64,000 nucleotides of DNA from Isoetes taiwanensis. Taxonomy: Eukaryota; Streptophyta; Lycopodiopsida; Isoetales; Isoetaceae. A program made the translations under genes and the position numbers. Below the pieces are notes generated by a model. That model was not told where the DNA came from. It did no database searches and worked only from the letters and a program-made list of their open reading frames with translations. Shown piece after piece: positions 13,030-24,728 of this stretch (positions are counted from its first letter, which is position 1; the number at the start of each line of letters is the position of its first letter). The DNA lies in the NCBI GenBank assembly GCA_021234155.1, contig JAJEKV010000147.1:871910-935909 (forward strand), read 5' to 3'.

Positions 13030-16000
13030 TCGTGTCCCAATCAGCTCAAACATGCCAAGGTGGCTCAAACATGCCACCAAGGTGGCTCAAACATGCCACA
13101 AAGGTGGCTCCAACATGCCAAGGTGGCTCCAACATGCCACAGGGCTCTAACATGCCATGCAGGGCTCCAATATGCCAACGTGGGCGCAAACATGCCACGT
13201 GGGCTCCCACCATGCCACCTAGGCTCCAACATGCCAAGGTGGCTCACAACATGTAACCTAGGCTTAAATATGCCAAGTTGGCTCAAACATGCCACCTAGG
13301 CTCCAGCATGCCACCGTAGCTCTAACATGCCACCTAGGCTCAAACATGCCAAAGTGGCTCAAACATGCCACGTGGGCTCCAACATGCCACCTAGGCTCCA
13401 ACATGCCAAGGTGGCTCAAACATGCCACCTAGGCCCCAACATGACAAGGTGGCTCAAACATGCCACGTGGGCTCTAACATGCCACGTGGGCTCCAACATG
13501 CCAAGGTGGTTCTAACATGCTAGGGTCGATCGCATGGTTATACCAGAGAGTGTATGCCAAAATGGAACAGGAAGGACAGACAATAGATTGTGACACAGGA
13601 GTTAAACAGGGGTGCCCATTATCCCCGACACTATTTGCTATTTACATTGATGCATTATAAAGCTTCATAGAAGAAAGGCAAGGGGATGCGGACGCCCCCA
13701 CCCCACCTAGGCTCAAACATGCCAAGGTGGCTCCAACATGCCACTTAGGCTCCAACATGCAAAATGGCTCAAACATGCCACCTAGGCTCCAACGTGCTCA
13801 AACATGCCACGCAGGCTCCAACATGCCACCTATGCTCCAACTTGCCAAGGTGGCTCAAATATGCCACGTGGGCTCCAACATGCCACCTAGGCTCCAACAT
13901 TCCTAGGTGGCTCAAACATGCCACATAGGCTCAAACATGCCATGCAGGCTCACTTAGGCTCCAACATGCCAAGGTGGCTCCAACATGCCACCTAGGCTCA
14001 AACGTGCCAAGGTGGCTAAACATGCCACCTAGGCTCCAACATGCCACCTAGGCTCAAACATGCCAGGTAGCTCAAACATGCCAAGGTGGGCTCAAATATG
14101 CCACCTAGGCTCTAACATGCCACCTAGGCTCAAACATGCCAAGGTGGCTCAAACATGACACGTGGGCTCCACCATGCCACCTAGGCTCCAACATGCCAAG
14201 GTGGCTCACAACATGCCACCTAGGCTTAAATATGCCAAGTTGGCTCAAACATCCAACATGCCACCGTGGCTCTAACATGCCACCTAGGCTCAAACATGCC
14301 ACGTAGGCTCCAGCATGCCACCTAGGCTCCAACATGCCAAGGTGGCTCAAACATGCCACCTAGGCTCCAACATGACAAGGTGGCTCAAACATGCCACATG
14401 GGCTTCAACATGCCACCTAGGCTCCAACATGCCAAGGTGGCTCAAACATGCCACGGGGACTCCAACATGCCACGTGGGCTCCAACATGCCAAGGTGGCTC
14501 TAACATGCCACCTAGGCTCAAACATGCCAAGGTGGCTCCAACATGACAAAATGGCTCAAACATGCCACCTAGGCTCCAACGTGCTCAAACATGCCATGCA
14601 GGCTCAAACATGCCACCTATGTCCAAACTTGCCCAAGGTGGCTCAAATATGCCACGTGGGCTCCAACATGCCACCTAGGCTCCAACATTCCTAGGTGGCT
14701 CAAACATGCCACATAGGCTCAAACATGCCATGCAGGCTCACTTAGGCTCCAACATGCCAAGGTGGCTCCAACATGCCACCTAGGCTCGAACATGCCAAGG
14801 TGGCTCCAACATGCCATCTAGGCTCCAACATGCCACCTAGGCTCAAACATGCCAGGTGGCTCAAACATGCCAAGGTGGGCTCCAACATGCCACCTAGGCT
14901 CCAACATGCCAAGGTGTCTCAAACATGCCACGTGGGCTCGACCATGCCACCTAGGCTCCAACATGCCAAGGTGGCTCACAACATGCCACCTAGGCTTAAA
15001 TATGCCAAGTTGGCTCAAACATGCCACCTAGGCTCCAACATGCCACCGTGGCTCTAACATGCCACCTAGGCTCAAACATGCCAAGGTGGCTCAAACATGC
15101 CACGTGGGCTCCAACATGCCACCTAGGCTCCAACATGCCATCTAGGCTCCAACATCACAAGGTGGCTCAAACATGCCACATGGGCTTCAACATGCCACAT
15201 GGGCTTCAACATGCCACCTAGGCTCCAACATGCCAAGGTGGCTCAAACATGCCACGTGGGCTCCACCTAGGCTCCAACGTGACAAAATGGCTCAAACATG
15301 CCACCTAGGGCTCCAACGTGCTCAAACATGCCACGCAGGCTCCAACATGCCACCTATGCTCCAACATGCCAAGGTGGCTCAAGCATGCCACACAGGCTCT
15401 AACATGCCAAGGTGGCTCAAACATGCCACCTAGGCTCCAACATGCCACCTAGGCTCAAACATGCCACGTGGACTCCATAATGCCACGTGGGCTCCAACAT
15501 GCCAAGGTGGCTCAAACATGCCACCTAGGCTAAAAAATGCCAAGGTGGCTCCAACATGCCAACTAGGCTCCAACATGCTGAAACATGCCATGCGGGCTCT
15601 AACATGCCACCTATGCTCCAACTTGCCAAGGTGGCTCAAATATGCCACGTGGGCTCCAACATGCCAAGGTGGCTCAAGCATGCCACGCAGGCTCCAACAT
15701 GCCACCTAGGCTTAAACATGCCAGGTGGCTCAAACACGCCAAGGTGGGCTCAAACATGTCACCTAGGCTCCAACATGCCACCTAGGCTCAAACATGCCAC
15801 GTGGACTCCATAATGCCACGTGGGCTCCAACATGCCAAGGTGGCTCAAACATACCACCTAGGCTCAAAAATGCCAAGGTGGCTCCAACATGCCAACTAGG
15901 CTCCAACATGCTCAAACATGCCACGTGGGCTCCAACATGCCACCTATGCTCCAACCTGCCAAGGTGGCTCAAATATGCCACGTGGGCTCCAACATGGCAC

Positions 16001-16330
16001 CTAGGCTCCAACATTCCTAGGTTGCTCAAACATGCCACCTAGGCTCAAACATGCCATGCAGGCTCACTTAGGCTCCAACATGCCAAGGTGGCTCCAACAT
16101 GCCACCTAGGCTCAAACATGCCAAGGTGGCTCCAACATGCCACCTAGGCTCAAACATATAATGCCACGTGGGCTCCAACATGCCAAGGTGGCTCAAACAT
16201 GCCACCTAGGCTCAAAGGTGCCAAGGTGGCTCCAACATGCCACGTAGGCTCCAACGTGCCATCTAGGCTCCAACATGCCAAGGTGGCTCAGGCATGCCAC
16301 CGAGGCTCAAGCATGCCACCTAGGCACCCC
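13030..16330 (+). repeat. Tandem array of a 19-bp unit, left arm
   Basis: The consensus alternates between two forms, ACATGCCACCTAGGCTCCA and ACATGCCAAGGTGGCTCAA, so many stretches have a 38-bp higher-order period. A third common variant carries GCCACGTGGGCTC, which contains a CACGTG G-box core. Units vary by point changes and occasional missing units. The array is broken at about 13522-13705 by a unique segment. Because 19 is not a multiple of 3, every frame cycles through the same open peptide pattern; none is taken as a gene. It is repeated in inverse orientation at 18541-20240. Confidence 0.97.
13522..13705 (+). pseudogene. Fragment of non-LTR reverse transcriptase inside the 19-bp array
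   Basis: This unique stretch reads, in one plus frame, RVYAKMEQEGQTIDCDTGVKQGCPLSPTLFAIYIDAL, then a stop and SFIEERQ. The GVKQGCPLSPTLF motif is the conserved RT block before the YADD site in LINE enzymes. It differs in wording from the LINE at 1424-5938 (GGVRQGCPLAPYIF), so it came from another LINE family. Both sides are array repeats, so it was inserted or captured into the array. Confidence 0.8.
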
Positions 16331-16479
16331 AAGTGGTGACATGGCATGGCAAGTAAGCAAGGTCAAGTTTTGACTAGGCCAAAAATGAAAAGATGTCCAT
16401 CTTTGGTCTTTTCATTTGGGTGATGTTGGCAAATTTTAGGTGACATGGCTAGATGATGGTGACATGGACATGATGACTA

Positions 16480-17675
16480 GGACTTTATGCAAGAAATATG
16501 ATAACCTTTGAAATTTTTGGTAGAGGAGTTTGGCAAGGAATAGAATAGAGGGATCCCGAAGAACTTAATCTTGTGACATACTTCCCCAACTCGAACCGGG
16601 CCGGACTTTTGCGCAGACTTTCTCACGAGAGGGAGAGGCGGACCCACGGAGATGGACCTGAAAGGTTGTCGAGGCGGCCTTTCCTATCAGCTCCTATGGG
16701 AGGGCAAATGCCACCCCTCTCCCCCTCCTGGGAGCTCAATTTTCCTATCCCACCGTTGAATCCGCCATTCAAGTAACACCTTGAAGCGGGCTCAAAAAAA
16801 AATCCAAGATCCGTCCGGGAGAACTTGTCAAACCACGAAGTGTCCTGCGGGTTGACCGCGTAGAAAACTAAGTGTTTTGTTGTTCGGGCAGTACAAAGGC
16901 TCTGGAATGGAGATTCGACTTCGCCATGTCGTCCGGAATGGCGAAATTACCCCAGGGACCAAGTTACATGGTCATTTTTGGCAACGAAAGAAACACGAAC
17001 CCTCTACATAGCGGTATTCTGCAGCCACCTCCTAGGCCAATTGACTACGAACGTGTTGGACATGAGCTACTTTGGTGCTTCTTGGAGAAGGGGTGGTCTT
17101 CTGCCCATGAAACTTGGTCCCCAGGGTAAAGTCGACATTTTGAGTCTATTGGCAGAGTCAGTTCACAGTTTTGGAGTGGGAGAGTTGCCCGTCCGTGGCC
17201 AGGGGCCTTCGGGAGAGGACTCTTGGGGCGAACTGCTTCCGGAAGGTTTTAAGGGTCCGTCTTCTGGCATCAACACCCTCCCTTCACGTGATGACATTGT
17301 GCAAGATCCTGGTCGAATCTGACTAGGATACGGCCTCCGAAATGTAAACCCTGTGTGTTGCTAGGTTATTGAAAGGTTTGCATTATGGAGGTTGAGTTTT
17401 AGTCGGTTGCACTTGGGACATGGTCGAGAAGCTGCAGTTGAAAATGTGAAGCAATAGGAACAGAGGGAATGGGATTTGGATTTATCTTCCTCCCAGTGTG
17501 GCAATTAGAAGTCAAGAGCACCTTTTGCAGTAGCAAAATTGTTTGGGATCATTCGGGATGGCCAATAGATCCAAACTTTTTTATTTCAGTTGCCATGGCT
17601 CCGCATCTATGTTTAGCAAAGGTGCACCTAGGTATCCAAGAGAACGGCCACGTTTTGGCCTCCGAAACATAAACC
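16480..17675 (+). repeat. Left arm of the CACTA-B long inverted repeat
   Basis: The arm is matched in reverse complement by 17696-18545. Outer match: the segment ending TTTTGGTAGAGG (16480-16531) pairs with about 18485-18545. Inner match: 16873-17675 pairs with 17696-18490, with scattered mismatches and a few indels. A ~340-bp segment (16532-16872) has no partner in the right arm. A block reading GTAAACCCTGTGTGTTGCTAGG recurs within the arm near 17344 and again in inverse at the centre. I see no coding potential I trust. Confidence 0.9.
16532..16872. other. 341-bp segment present in only one arm of the inverted repeat
   Basis: The flanking arm sequence GGTAGAGG / TTTTGTTGTTCGGG is contiguous in the right arm (near 18475-18490) but split here, so this is an insertion in the left arm or a deletion from the right. 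It is more GC-rich than its surroundings. It contains a short open frame at 16573-16776 with no known domain. Confidence 0.7.
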
Positions 17676-17695
17676 CTACAATAACCTAGCAACAC

Positions 17696-18545
17696 ACAGG
17701 GTTTACATTTCGGGGGCCAAAACGTGGTCATTTTCTTGGATAGCTAGGTGCGCCTTTGCTAAACACACATGCGGAGCCATGGCAACTGAAATAATAGAGT
17801 TTGGATCTATTGGCCATCCCAAATGATCCCAAACAATTTTGCTACTGCAAAAGGCGCTCTTGACTTCTAATTGCCACACTAGGAGGAGGATAACTCCAAA
17901 CCCCATTCCATCAGTTCCTATTGCTTCATGTTTTCAATTGCAGCTTCTCAACCATGTCCCAAGTGCAACCGACTAAAACTCGACCCCCATAACGTAAAAG
18001 CAACACACAGGGTTTACGTTTCGAGCCTATATCATAGTCAGATTCGACCAAATTCTTGCACAATGCCATCATGTAGAGGGAGGGTGTTGACGCCAGAAGA
18101 TGGACCTTTAAAACCTTCCCGAGGCAGTTCGCCCCAAAAGTCCTCTCCCAAAGAACCCTGGCCATGGACGGGCAATTTTCCCTTAATTCAAATCGTGGAA
18201 CCGACCGCCAATGGACTCAAAACGCTGACATTACCCCCGAGATCAAGTTTCGGGCGAAGACTACCCTTTTCCAAGAAGCCAAAGTAGCTCATGTCCAACA
18301 CAAATCAGAGTCAATTGGTCTAAGAGGTGGTTGCAGAATACTGCCATGTAGAGGGTTCGTGTTTTTTTCGTTGCAAAAAATGACCGTGTAACTTGGTCCC
18401 TAGGGTAATTTCGCCGTTCCGGATGGCATGGCGAAGTCGAATCTCCATTCCGGAGCCTTTGTACTGCCCGAACGACAAAACGCCTCTACCAAAAATTTCA
18501 AAGGTTATCATATTTCTTGCATGAAGTCCTATCATCATGCCCACA
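17696..18545 (-). repeat. Right arm of the CACTA-B long inverted repeat
   Basis: This is the reverse complement of the left arm, with the loop of about 20 bp at 17676-17695. It runs directly into the inverse 19-bp array at about 18541. The part 17868-18245 has a further copy at 33508-33899 in CACTA-A, in the same orientation. Confidence 0.9.
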
Positions 18546-20270
18546 TGGCATGTTTGAGTCACCTTGGCATTTTTTAGCCACCTTGGCATGTTGGAGCCTA
18601 AGTGGCACGTCAGAGCCTAGGTGGCATATTGGAGTCTAGGTAGCATGTGGAGCCTAGGTGGCATGTTTGAGCCACCTTGCCATGTTGGTGCCTAGGTGGC
18701 ACGTTCGAGCCTAGGTGGTGTGCTTGAGCGACCTTGGCATGTTTGAGCCTTTGTGCATGTTGGAGCCTACGTGGCATGTTTGAGCCACCTTGGCATGTTG
18801 GAGCCTAGGTGGCATGTTTGAGCCTATGTGGCATGTTGGAGCCTATGTAGCATGTTGGAGCCTAGGTGGCATGTAGCCTAGGTGGTGTGCTTGAGCCACC
18901 TTGGCATGTTTGACCCTAGGTGTCATGTTGGAGTCTGCATGGCATGTTTGATCCACCTTGGCATGTTAGGTGGCATGTTGGAGCCCACGTGGAATGTTTG
19001 ACCCTATGTGGCATGCTAGAGCCTAGGTGGCATGTTAGAGTGCAGGTGGCATGTTGGAGTCTAAGTTGTATGTTGGGGCCTAAGTGGCATGTTGGAGCCT
19101 AGGTGGCATGTTGGAGCCTAGGTGGTATGTTTAAGCCACCTTGGCATGTTAGGTGGCATGTTGGAGCCTAGATGGCGTGTTGGAGTCTAGGTGGCATGTT
19201 GGAGTCTAGGTGGCATGTTAGAGTGTAGGTGGCATGTTGGAGTCTAGGTTGCATGTTGGGGCCTAAGTGGCATGTATGTTGGAGCCTAGGTGATATGTTT
19301 AAGCCACCTTGGCATGTTAGGTGGCATGTTGGAACCTAGATGGTGTGTTGGAGTCTAGGTGGCATGTTGGAGCCTAGGTGGCATGTTCGAGCTTGCGTGG
19401 CATGTTTGAGACACCTTGGCATGTTGTAGCCAGGTGCATGTTTGAGCCACCTTGGCATGTTGAAGCCTAGGTGGCATGTTGGGGCTTGGTGTTGTGCTTG
19501 AGCGACCTTGGCATGTTTGAGCCTAGGTGGCAAGTTGGAGCCCACGTGGCATGTTTGAGCCTCCTTGGCATGTTGGAGCCTAAGTGGCATGGCAGAGCCT
19601 AGGAGGCATATTGGAGTCTAGTTGACACGGTGGAGCCTAGGTGGCATGTTTGAGCCACCTTGGCATGTTGGAGCCTAGGTGGCATGTTGGAGCTTAGGTG
19701 GTGTGCTTGAGCGACCTTGGCATGTTTGAGCCTCTGTGGCATGTTGGAGCCTGCATGGCATGTTTGAGCCACTTTGGCATGTTGGAGCATAGGTGGCATG
19801 TTAGATCCTATGTGGCATGTTGGAGCCTAGGTGGCATGTAGCCTAGGTGGTGTGCTTGAGCCACCTTGGCATGTTTGGCCCTAGGTGGCATGTTGGAGTC
19901 TGTATGGCATGTTTGATCCACCTTGGCATGTTAGGTGGTATGTTGGAGCCTAGGTGGCATGTTGGAGTCTTGGTGGCATGTTAGAGCCTAAGTGGCATGT
20001 TGGAACCTAGGTGGCATGTTGGAGCCTAGGTGGTATGTTTGTGCCACCTTGGGATGTTAGCGCCTAGGTGGCACCGTGGCATGTTGGAGCCTAGGTGGTG
20101 TGCTTCAGCCACCTTGGCATATTTGAGCCTAGGTGGCATGTTGGAGTCTGCATGGCATATTTGAGCCACCTTGGCATGTTAGAGCCTAGGTGGCATGTTG
20201 GAGCCCATGTGGCATGCTAGAGACTAGGTTGCGTGTTGGAGGCATGTTCAATTTGCATGCTCAGTTTGTT
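18541..20270 (-). repeat. Tandem array of the 19-bp unit, right arm (inverse orientation)
   Basis: Units read TGGAGCCTAGGTGGCATGT and TTGAGCCACCTTGGCATGT, the reverse complement of the left array. It is shorter (about 1.7 kb against 3.3 kb) and less uniform. Together with the central arms this makes a foldback structure of about 7 kb. A short spacer with GCATGCTCAGTTTGTT repeats ends the array near 20230-20320. Confidence 0.95.
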
Positions 20271-20493
20271 CGCATGCTCAGTTTTGTTGGAGCTTAGGTG
20301 TCATTAGTATGCTCAGTATGTTAACCTTGCTTTCAAAAATTGAATATGATTAAGACACAAATGTCGTTTCTAGTTGGCCTCTTTTGATATTTCCTAATCG
20401 TTTGTATATTAAGAATAAGTTAAAATGCTGGGCTACTTGCTAGTCTCCAATCCTAGTGCTTGAATTTAGAAAATGTGAGGGGCCTATAGCCAC

Positions 20494-20544
20494 GGCCAAA
20501 ATAGCAAGGATGTGTATGTAGTGCACATCCTAGCTATTTTGGCC
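20494..20544. repeat. Short near-perfect hairpin
   Basis: GGCCAAAATAGCAAGGATGTG (20494-20514) pairs with its reverse complement at 20524-20544, with one mismatch position (A/A) and a 9-nt loop. It could be an isolated MITE end, a recombination footprint or a small-RNA-like hairpin. Nothing in the sequence decides. Confidence 0.75.
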
Positions 20545-20668
20545 ATCATCTGGTACCTATAGGAAAAGACATCCCTGCGAAAAAAACACCTTGAGATATA
20601 ATGGAACATGGATCCTCACATATTGAAAATATAAGTTAAGAATTACTACATGTAGTGACAAAAGTTCC

Positions 20669-20826
20669 GGTGGACGGCCTAGATTTTGTTAAAGATGGAT
20701 GGCAAAGATTGTGATCCACAAACTGTCATCTTATTGGTTAAACTAATGGGATGGACGGTCCAGATTTAGTTCAAGATGGACGGCTAAGATTGCAATCCTT
20801 GTAATGTCATCCTATTGGCCGAAAAT
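20669..20826 (+). repeat. Two diverged direct copies of a ~75-bp unit
   Basis: TGGACGGCCTAGATTTTGTT..AAGAT.GATGGC.AAGATTG...CTTATTGG at 20670-20744 recurs with changes at 20751-20825. The GGACGGYCYAGAT motif resembles a piece seen again near 33117-33130 in CACTA-A (GTGGACGGCTCAGAT). Confidence 0.65.
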
Positions 20827-22320
20827 TAACAAGCCGGTTTTCCTCATTGCCGCTTTCCTTGGGCGACCAGATTCAATGGCGGCGCTCCACTTCCGACCAG
20901 ACTCAATGGCGAGCAGGCGCTCCACTTCCGACTTCTGAACTCCATTAACTGGCCCGAGAAAAATCCATTTCTTTTGCCATGCTTCATCTTTTTGAAGCGA
21001 CCTGCAGCAAGCAGCCAGATCCAGCATCTTCTACCCTCATTTCTTCTTGCTTTTTTGGCAAAATAAACGGCCATTCATCTGGTTTTTTCTCTGTTTTGCT
21101 AAGTTTTATGCTGAGTACTTCTGTTTCCAATGTTTGAAACTCTGATTCATCACAAAGTGGGCTTCTTCTTTTCCGTTTCTACGGCGGCGGTGTGCCATGC
21201 TCTTCGAACTAAGACATCCCAGGTTGAAGCCGGAATACCCCCATATGGCGCATTAATCTGAAGTATACAATTCCTTTTTGTCTGTTGGATCTGCATTAGT
21301 TTTGGAAAGGAAAAGATTTGAGGGTAGGTATGGCAGATGCTATGGACCTGTTGCCCGAGCCATTGCCAAAGGATGACAGGCGTCGTGAGCTGAAGGATAA
21401 GCCACTGGATGACAGAAGAAGGGATAAGGGCCTGTATTCTTATATTTAATCTGCAAATGGAACTTTCAGGCCCTTTTTTCTGTGGATTGTTGGAGCAATG
21501 GGCGCTTTTTTAATCTTGCCTTCTTGCATCGAGATGTGGCTGTTTTCCCCAAAGAGTTTTGGCAAGCCCAAGTCATTTAATTTTTTGTTCTTATTTTCTT
21601 TTCCTTTTGAGTTTGCTTTAGAAAGATTAACTAATCTGCTTTGTTTGAATGCAGGAAGCTTGTTTAGATAGATCCGCGAATCCTTGCAGATTTTTGTAGC
21701 CCCTTCTACTATCCAAAATGTTCTACTCAATGACGACCATGGCAGCATCCAGCGATTAGCACAGGTAAAAGGTTTTTGTTGCCTTCAGATTTCTACTATT
21801 GTGTATGAACCGAGCTTATGATTTTGGCATTTGTTTTTTCCAGCTCTGTGCCACTTTTACTCATCAGCTGGAGCTAAGATGCTTAAAGCATTGCATTGTC
21901 TTACCTGTCTTAGCTTGGGAATCAAGGCAGGCTTGCAGCTTACGGTGGAGGACTACAAGGGGGATAGTGGACGTGACACCTGCTTACCTGCTTGTCTCTG
22001 TAATAATGTGAAGCCTTATGCTTCGAAAAAATGGAGCAGAGATGCTGCCAAATGAAACTAAAGAAAAGCTATTAGATCAGCCTCAAAAAACCTGTTCCAA
22101 AATCTGTTTAAGTGAACAGAGAGCAGAAACAATGAAAATAGCTTATTTCTTTATGTTCTCTGCTTTTCATTTAAGATTCGATTTGTTTCACAAACTCTTA
22201 CATAAACAACATTGTATTTCCTATTCTTTATACAATGAGCTTGCCATTTTGATATTGATTCTATGTGGTTTCTTCCCTTTTTTTACTAAGACTTTTTTTT
22301 TATATATGTAAACAATAGCC
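20827..22320. other. CACTA-B internal DNA of unknown content
   Basis: There are short open frames on both strands (for example 20844-21074 minus, 21446-21748 minus, 21831-22055 plus), none with a domain I recognise. One stretch near 21330-21420 (+) reads MADAMDLLPEPLPKDDRRRE, followed by a near-repeat of KDKPLDDRRRD, which looks like real protein sequence and could be a captured exon; I cannot name the source. No transposase motif was seen. Confidence 0.4.
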
Positions 22321-23048
22321 AAAAACAAAAGTGGGAAAAGGTCTAGGCGGGAACAAATGTTTTAAATAAATGCCATGTGTCAAGGTTTGATAGGCTATAA
22401 GATATTAGAAACAATCTATGTGTCATAATAATGCTTTTTTATTTCAAAAATATGCCATGTGTCCATATTTGATTAGCCAAAATAATGCTTTTTTTATTTA
22501 AAAAGCATGACACGTGTCAATATTTTATTGGTTAAAAAGCACAATAGAAACAACACCATGCTTTTATCTATGTCCTTATTTTAAGAAAACAATAGTTAGT
22601 AGCATTACAATCAATAGCTAGCTTTAAGTAACACATGTAGTACTTTGCCAAATAACATGTAATGTTTTTTTTAAAAACCATCTTACTTTGATGTTGTAAT
22701 TTTATTTTCATATGTAATAATGTTTTACTCTATGTGTATTATTTAGAAGACAAACAATGTGTGGCTCCTCAAAAAACAACAGTCAAGAAAACAAGAAAAA
22801 CCACATGTGAAAAAAAAGGACACGTTGATAAAAAATCACAAAAACTATGTCTAGTTTTTCTACGCGTGGATTTTTCTGCCAAAAGACCATCGTGGAAATT
22901 TTCTGCCAAAAAACCACTGTCTCTTTGTGCAAATCCGGATAAACGGGCCATGTGGACTTTTGGGGCCATTTTGGTGTTGTTTTTGGCATAAAACAACACT
23001 TCCGTACAAGTAAAAAACAACTGTGGACCAAAAATTGGGGTCAGTGTG
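22321..23048. repeat. CACTA-B right subterminal repeats and TIR
   Basis: Repeated GCCATGTGTC / GACACGTGTC blocks with ATTTGATTAG or ATTTTATTGG between them occur at about 22370-22540. Pieces such as ACCACATGTG, CTACGCGTGG and ACCATCGTGG follow, up to the terminal repeat 23019-23048. The terminal repeat matches the left end in reverse complement. Confidence 0.8.
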
Positions 23049-23795
23049 ATGGCGTGAAGGTGCAGCCTGTTGGTTTGGAGGATGTGAATGCAGAGATTGC
23101 TAAGTGGAGGCATGAGAAATGGAAGGGGACACAGGAACAGGAAGATAATGACGGATGAGGGCTTGAAGATGGCCACCCACTGAGGCTTCAAAGACAGAGG
23201 AGGGGGCAGCCCTAATGCGGTCTACTTCATGAAGGAGGCGGTAGAACAACATCTGTGGCCAATCAATATGGTGAGGAGCGGATGGCTGTGATCACCATAT
23301 TATAGAACGGCTTATTGATATGGGTGTTCTTTATAGAATACCCAAGCAATTTGCGCCACAGAAACTTTACGAAAGTGTCGTGGGACTTTGCAATATTGGT
23401 GAGGCGATGCATGTTTGCTTGATAAGAAGGAGCGCCGAACTGAGTGACATCTATGTCCTGTAAGGCAGCCCAAGATAAAGAAGGTTTTAGCAAAGGAATA
23501 CGGAATACCCCGTAAATCAAAAAAATGAGTAAGTAAAATGGTGGTGCCATCGACCACGAGCATAACCTTCGGGCCGTTGACGATGTGAGCGATGAACCGC
23601 CTAATTGTTCTGATTTGGGGCCGGAGGTCCATTTGCAGAATTCAGAAAGCTACCGGGCGTTTTGGCGACTTCACCGACTTCGGACCAACGAGGGCCTCAC
23701 GAAAGGTGGGCGTCGAGAAAGACACAGACTCGAAAAGAGCCGGATCCCTTGGAGTAGAAGCTTGAAGTGTAGGAAATTTGGGGGCAGCCATGCAT
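23049..23795 (-). pseudogene. Additional ORF of the Ty3/gypsy element, N-terminal part
   Basis: Reading down from an ATG near 23790, one frame begins MAAPKFPTLQASTPRDP and stops after about 50 codons near 23640. Other frames then carry DLRPQIRTIRRFIAHIVNGPKV, LTNIAKSHDTFVKFLWRKLLG and FYRLLHEVDRIRAAPSSVFEA, ending at the CACTA-B junction. The last codons before the junction (AAPSRH) run in frame into TSPGQVQ on the other side at 11829. This places it as the N-terminal part of the coiled-coil ORF at 9600-11832. I do not recognise the domain. Several stops show decay. Confidence 0.6.
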
Positions 23796-24728
23796 AAGAG
23801 CGCCTGAAAGGGAACAGAAGAACTGCGGTTGTGAAGGCGAGAGCGGAGAGCGAAGACTAAAAACGCAGATAGGCTTAAAAGGTTTTAGGGCTTACGCGTT
23901 GGCGAAGGGGCATGATGAGGATAAACAGACAACCATTGATGATGCCATGTGGCTTAGTGATGTAAGGAGGTGATTGAGAGGCAAAATTTTGGCTAAGTCC
24001 CAAACGGGAAAGGGAGAAGCAAAGGAACTGCGGTGGCGATGAGACGTAAGGGAATGATCTGATGTGACAGCTGGCGAAAGGACACCCATTAATGTTCGAC
24101 TGGCGTGAAAAGAAGGAATGTCATTTAATGCTGGCAACTCGAAGTGGGATATCATTAAAACGAAGGTGTCAGAAGGTACCATAGCTAGATATGCGGCGGG
24201 AGAAAAGATTCCCCATTTAGAAACAAAATTTTGCATTGCAACCACGCCGGGCGAAGTTTTCTGATTGGACCACGTCGACAAGAGTCCCGTCGGTTGGACT
24301 ATAAAAGACGAGCAGTGGGCAGAGCGGAGACACCCTTTGCGATGATGAGTATGGCAGCAGCTGGATTGAACGAGAATTGCACTATGCCAACAAACTGCCA
24401 AGAGTGGATTACGTGCAAAATGAACTGCTTGGACCTGTGGAAATGCCACAACCATGGCATTGCAATGGACGGGTGGTGCAAGGGGATGGCTGAACATCCC
24501 GACCCCATGACCAATGCCATGGAGGTGGTGGTTCATCTCATACGGGATCCGAGAGCGTAACTACTACCACATCCTGTGCATCACCTCTGCTCCCAACCCG
24601 GAGTAGAGGGGTTTTTAACTTAGGATTTTGTAAATAGGGCACTGCCCATAGAGCTCTGCTCATAGCGGAAGTAAGTGGGCAATGCTCACATTTTGTAATT
24701 TGCCTCTAGTAATATAAATATGCCTCTT
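23796..24728. other. Ty3/gypsy spacer between integrase and the additional ORF
   Basis: Long overlapping open frames exist on both strands (23892-24536 minus, 24231-24560 plus), but neither has a recognisable domain or composition that I trust. In elements of this kind this interval can hold the promoter or splice acceptor for the extra ORF; I see no decisive motif. Confidence 0.45.

Noticed and set aside
13030-16042. Many 60-113 codon frames with MPPRLQHAKVAQTCH-type repeats on both strands
   Set aside because: A 19-bp tandem unit without stops gives a 19-residue periodic peptide in every frame. There is no start context, no unique sequence and the same pattern occurs in antisense.
13030-20270. 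CRISPR array
   Set aside because: Units are contiguous with no unique spacers, the host is a plant and no cas genes exist.
23892-24560. Overlapping 214-codon (minus) and 109-codon (plus) frames
   Set aside because: They lie in the spacer after integrase, with no domain in either. Two open antisense frames suggest composition rather than coding.
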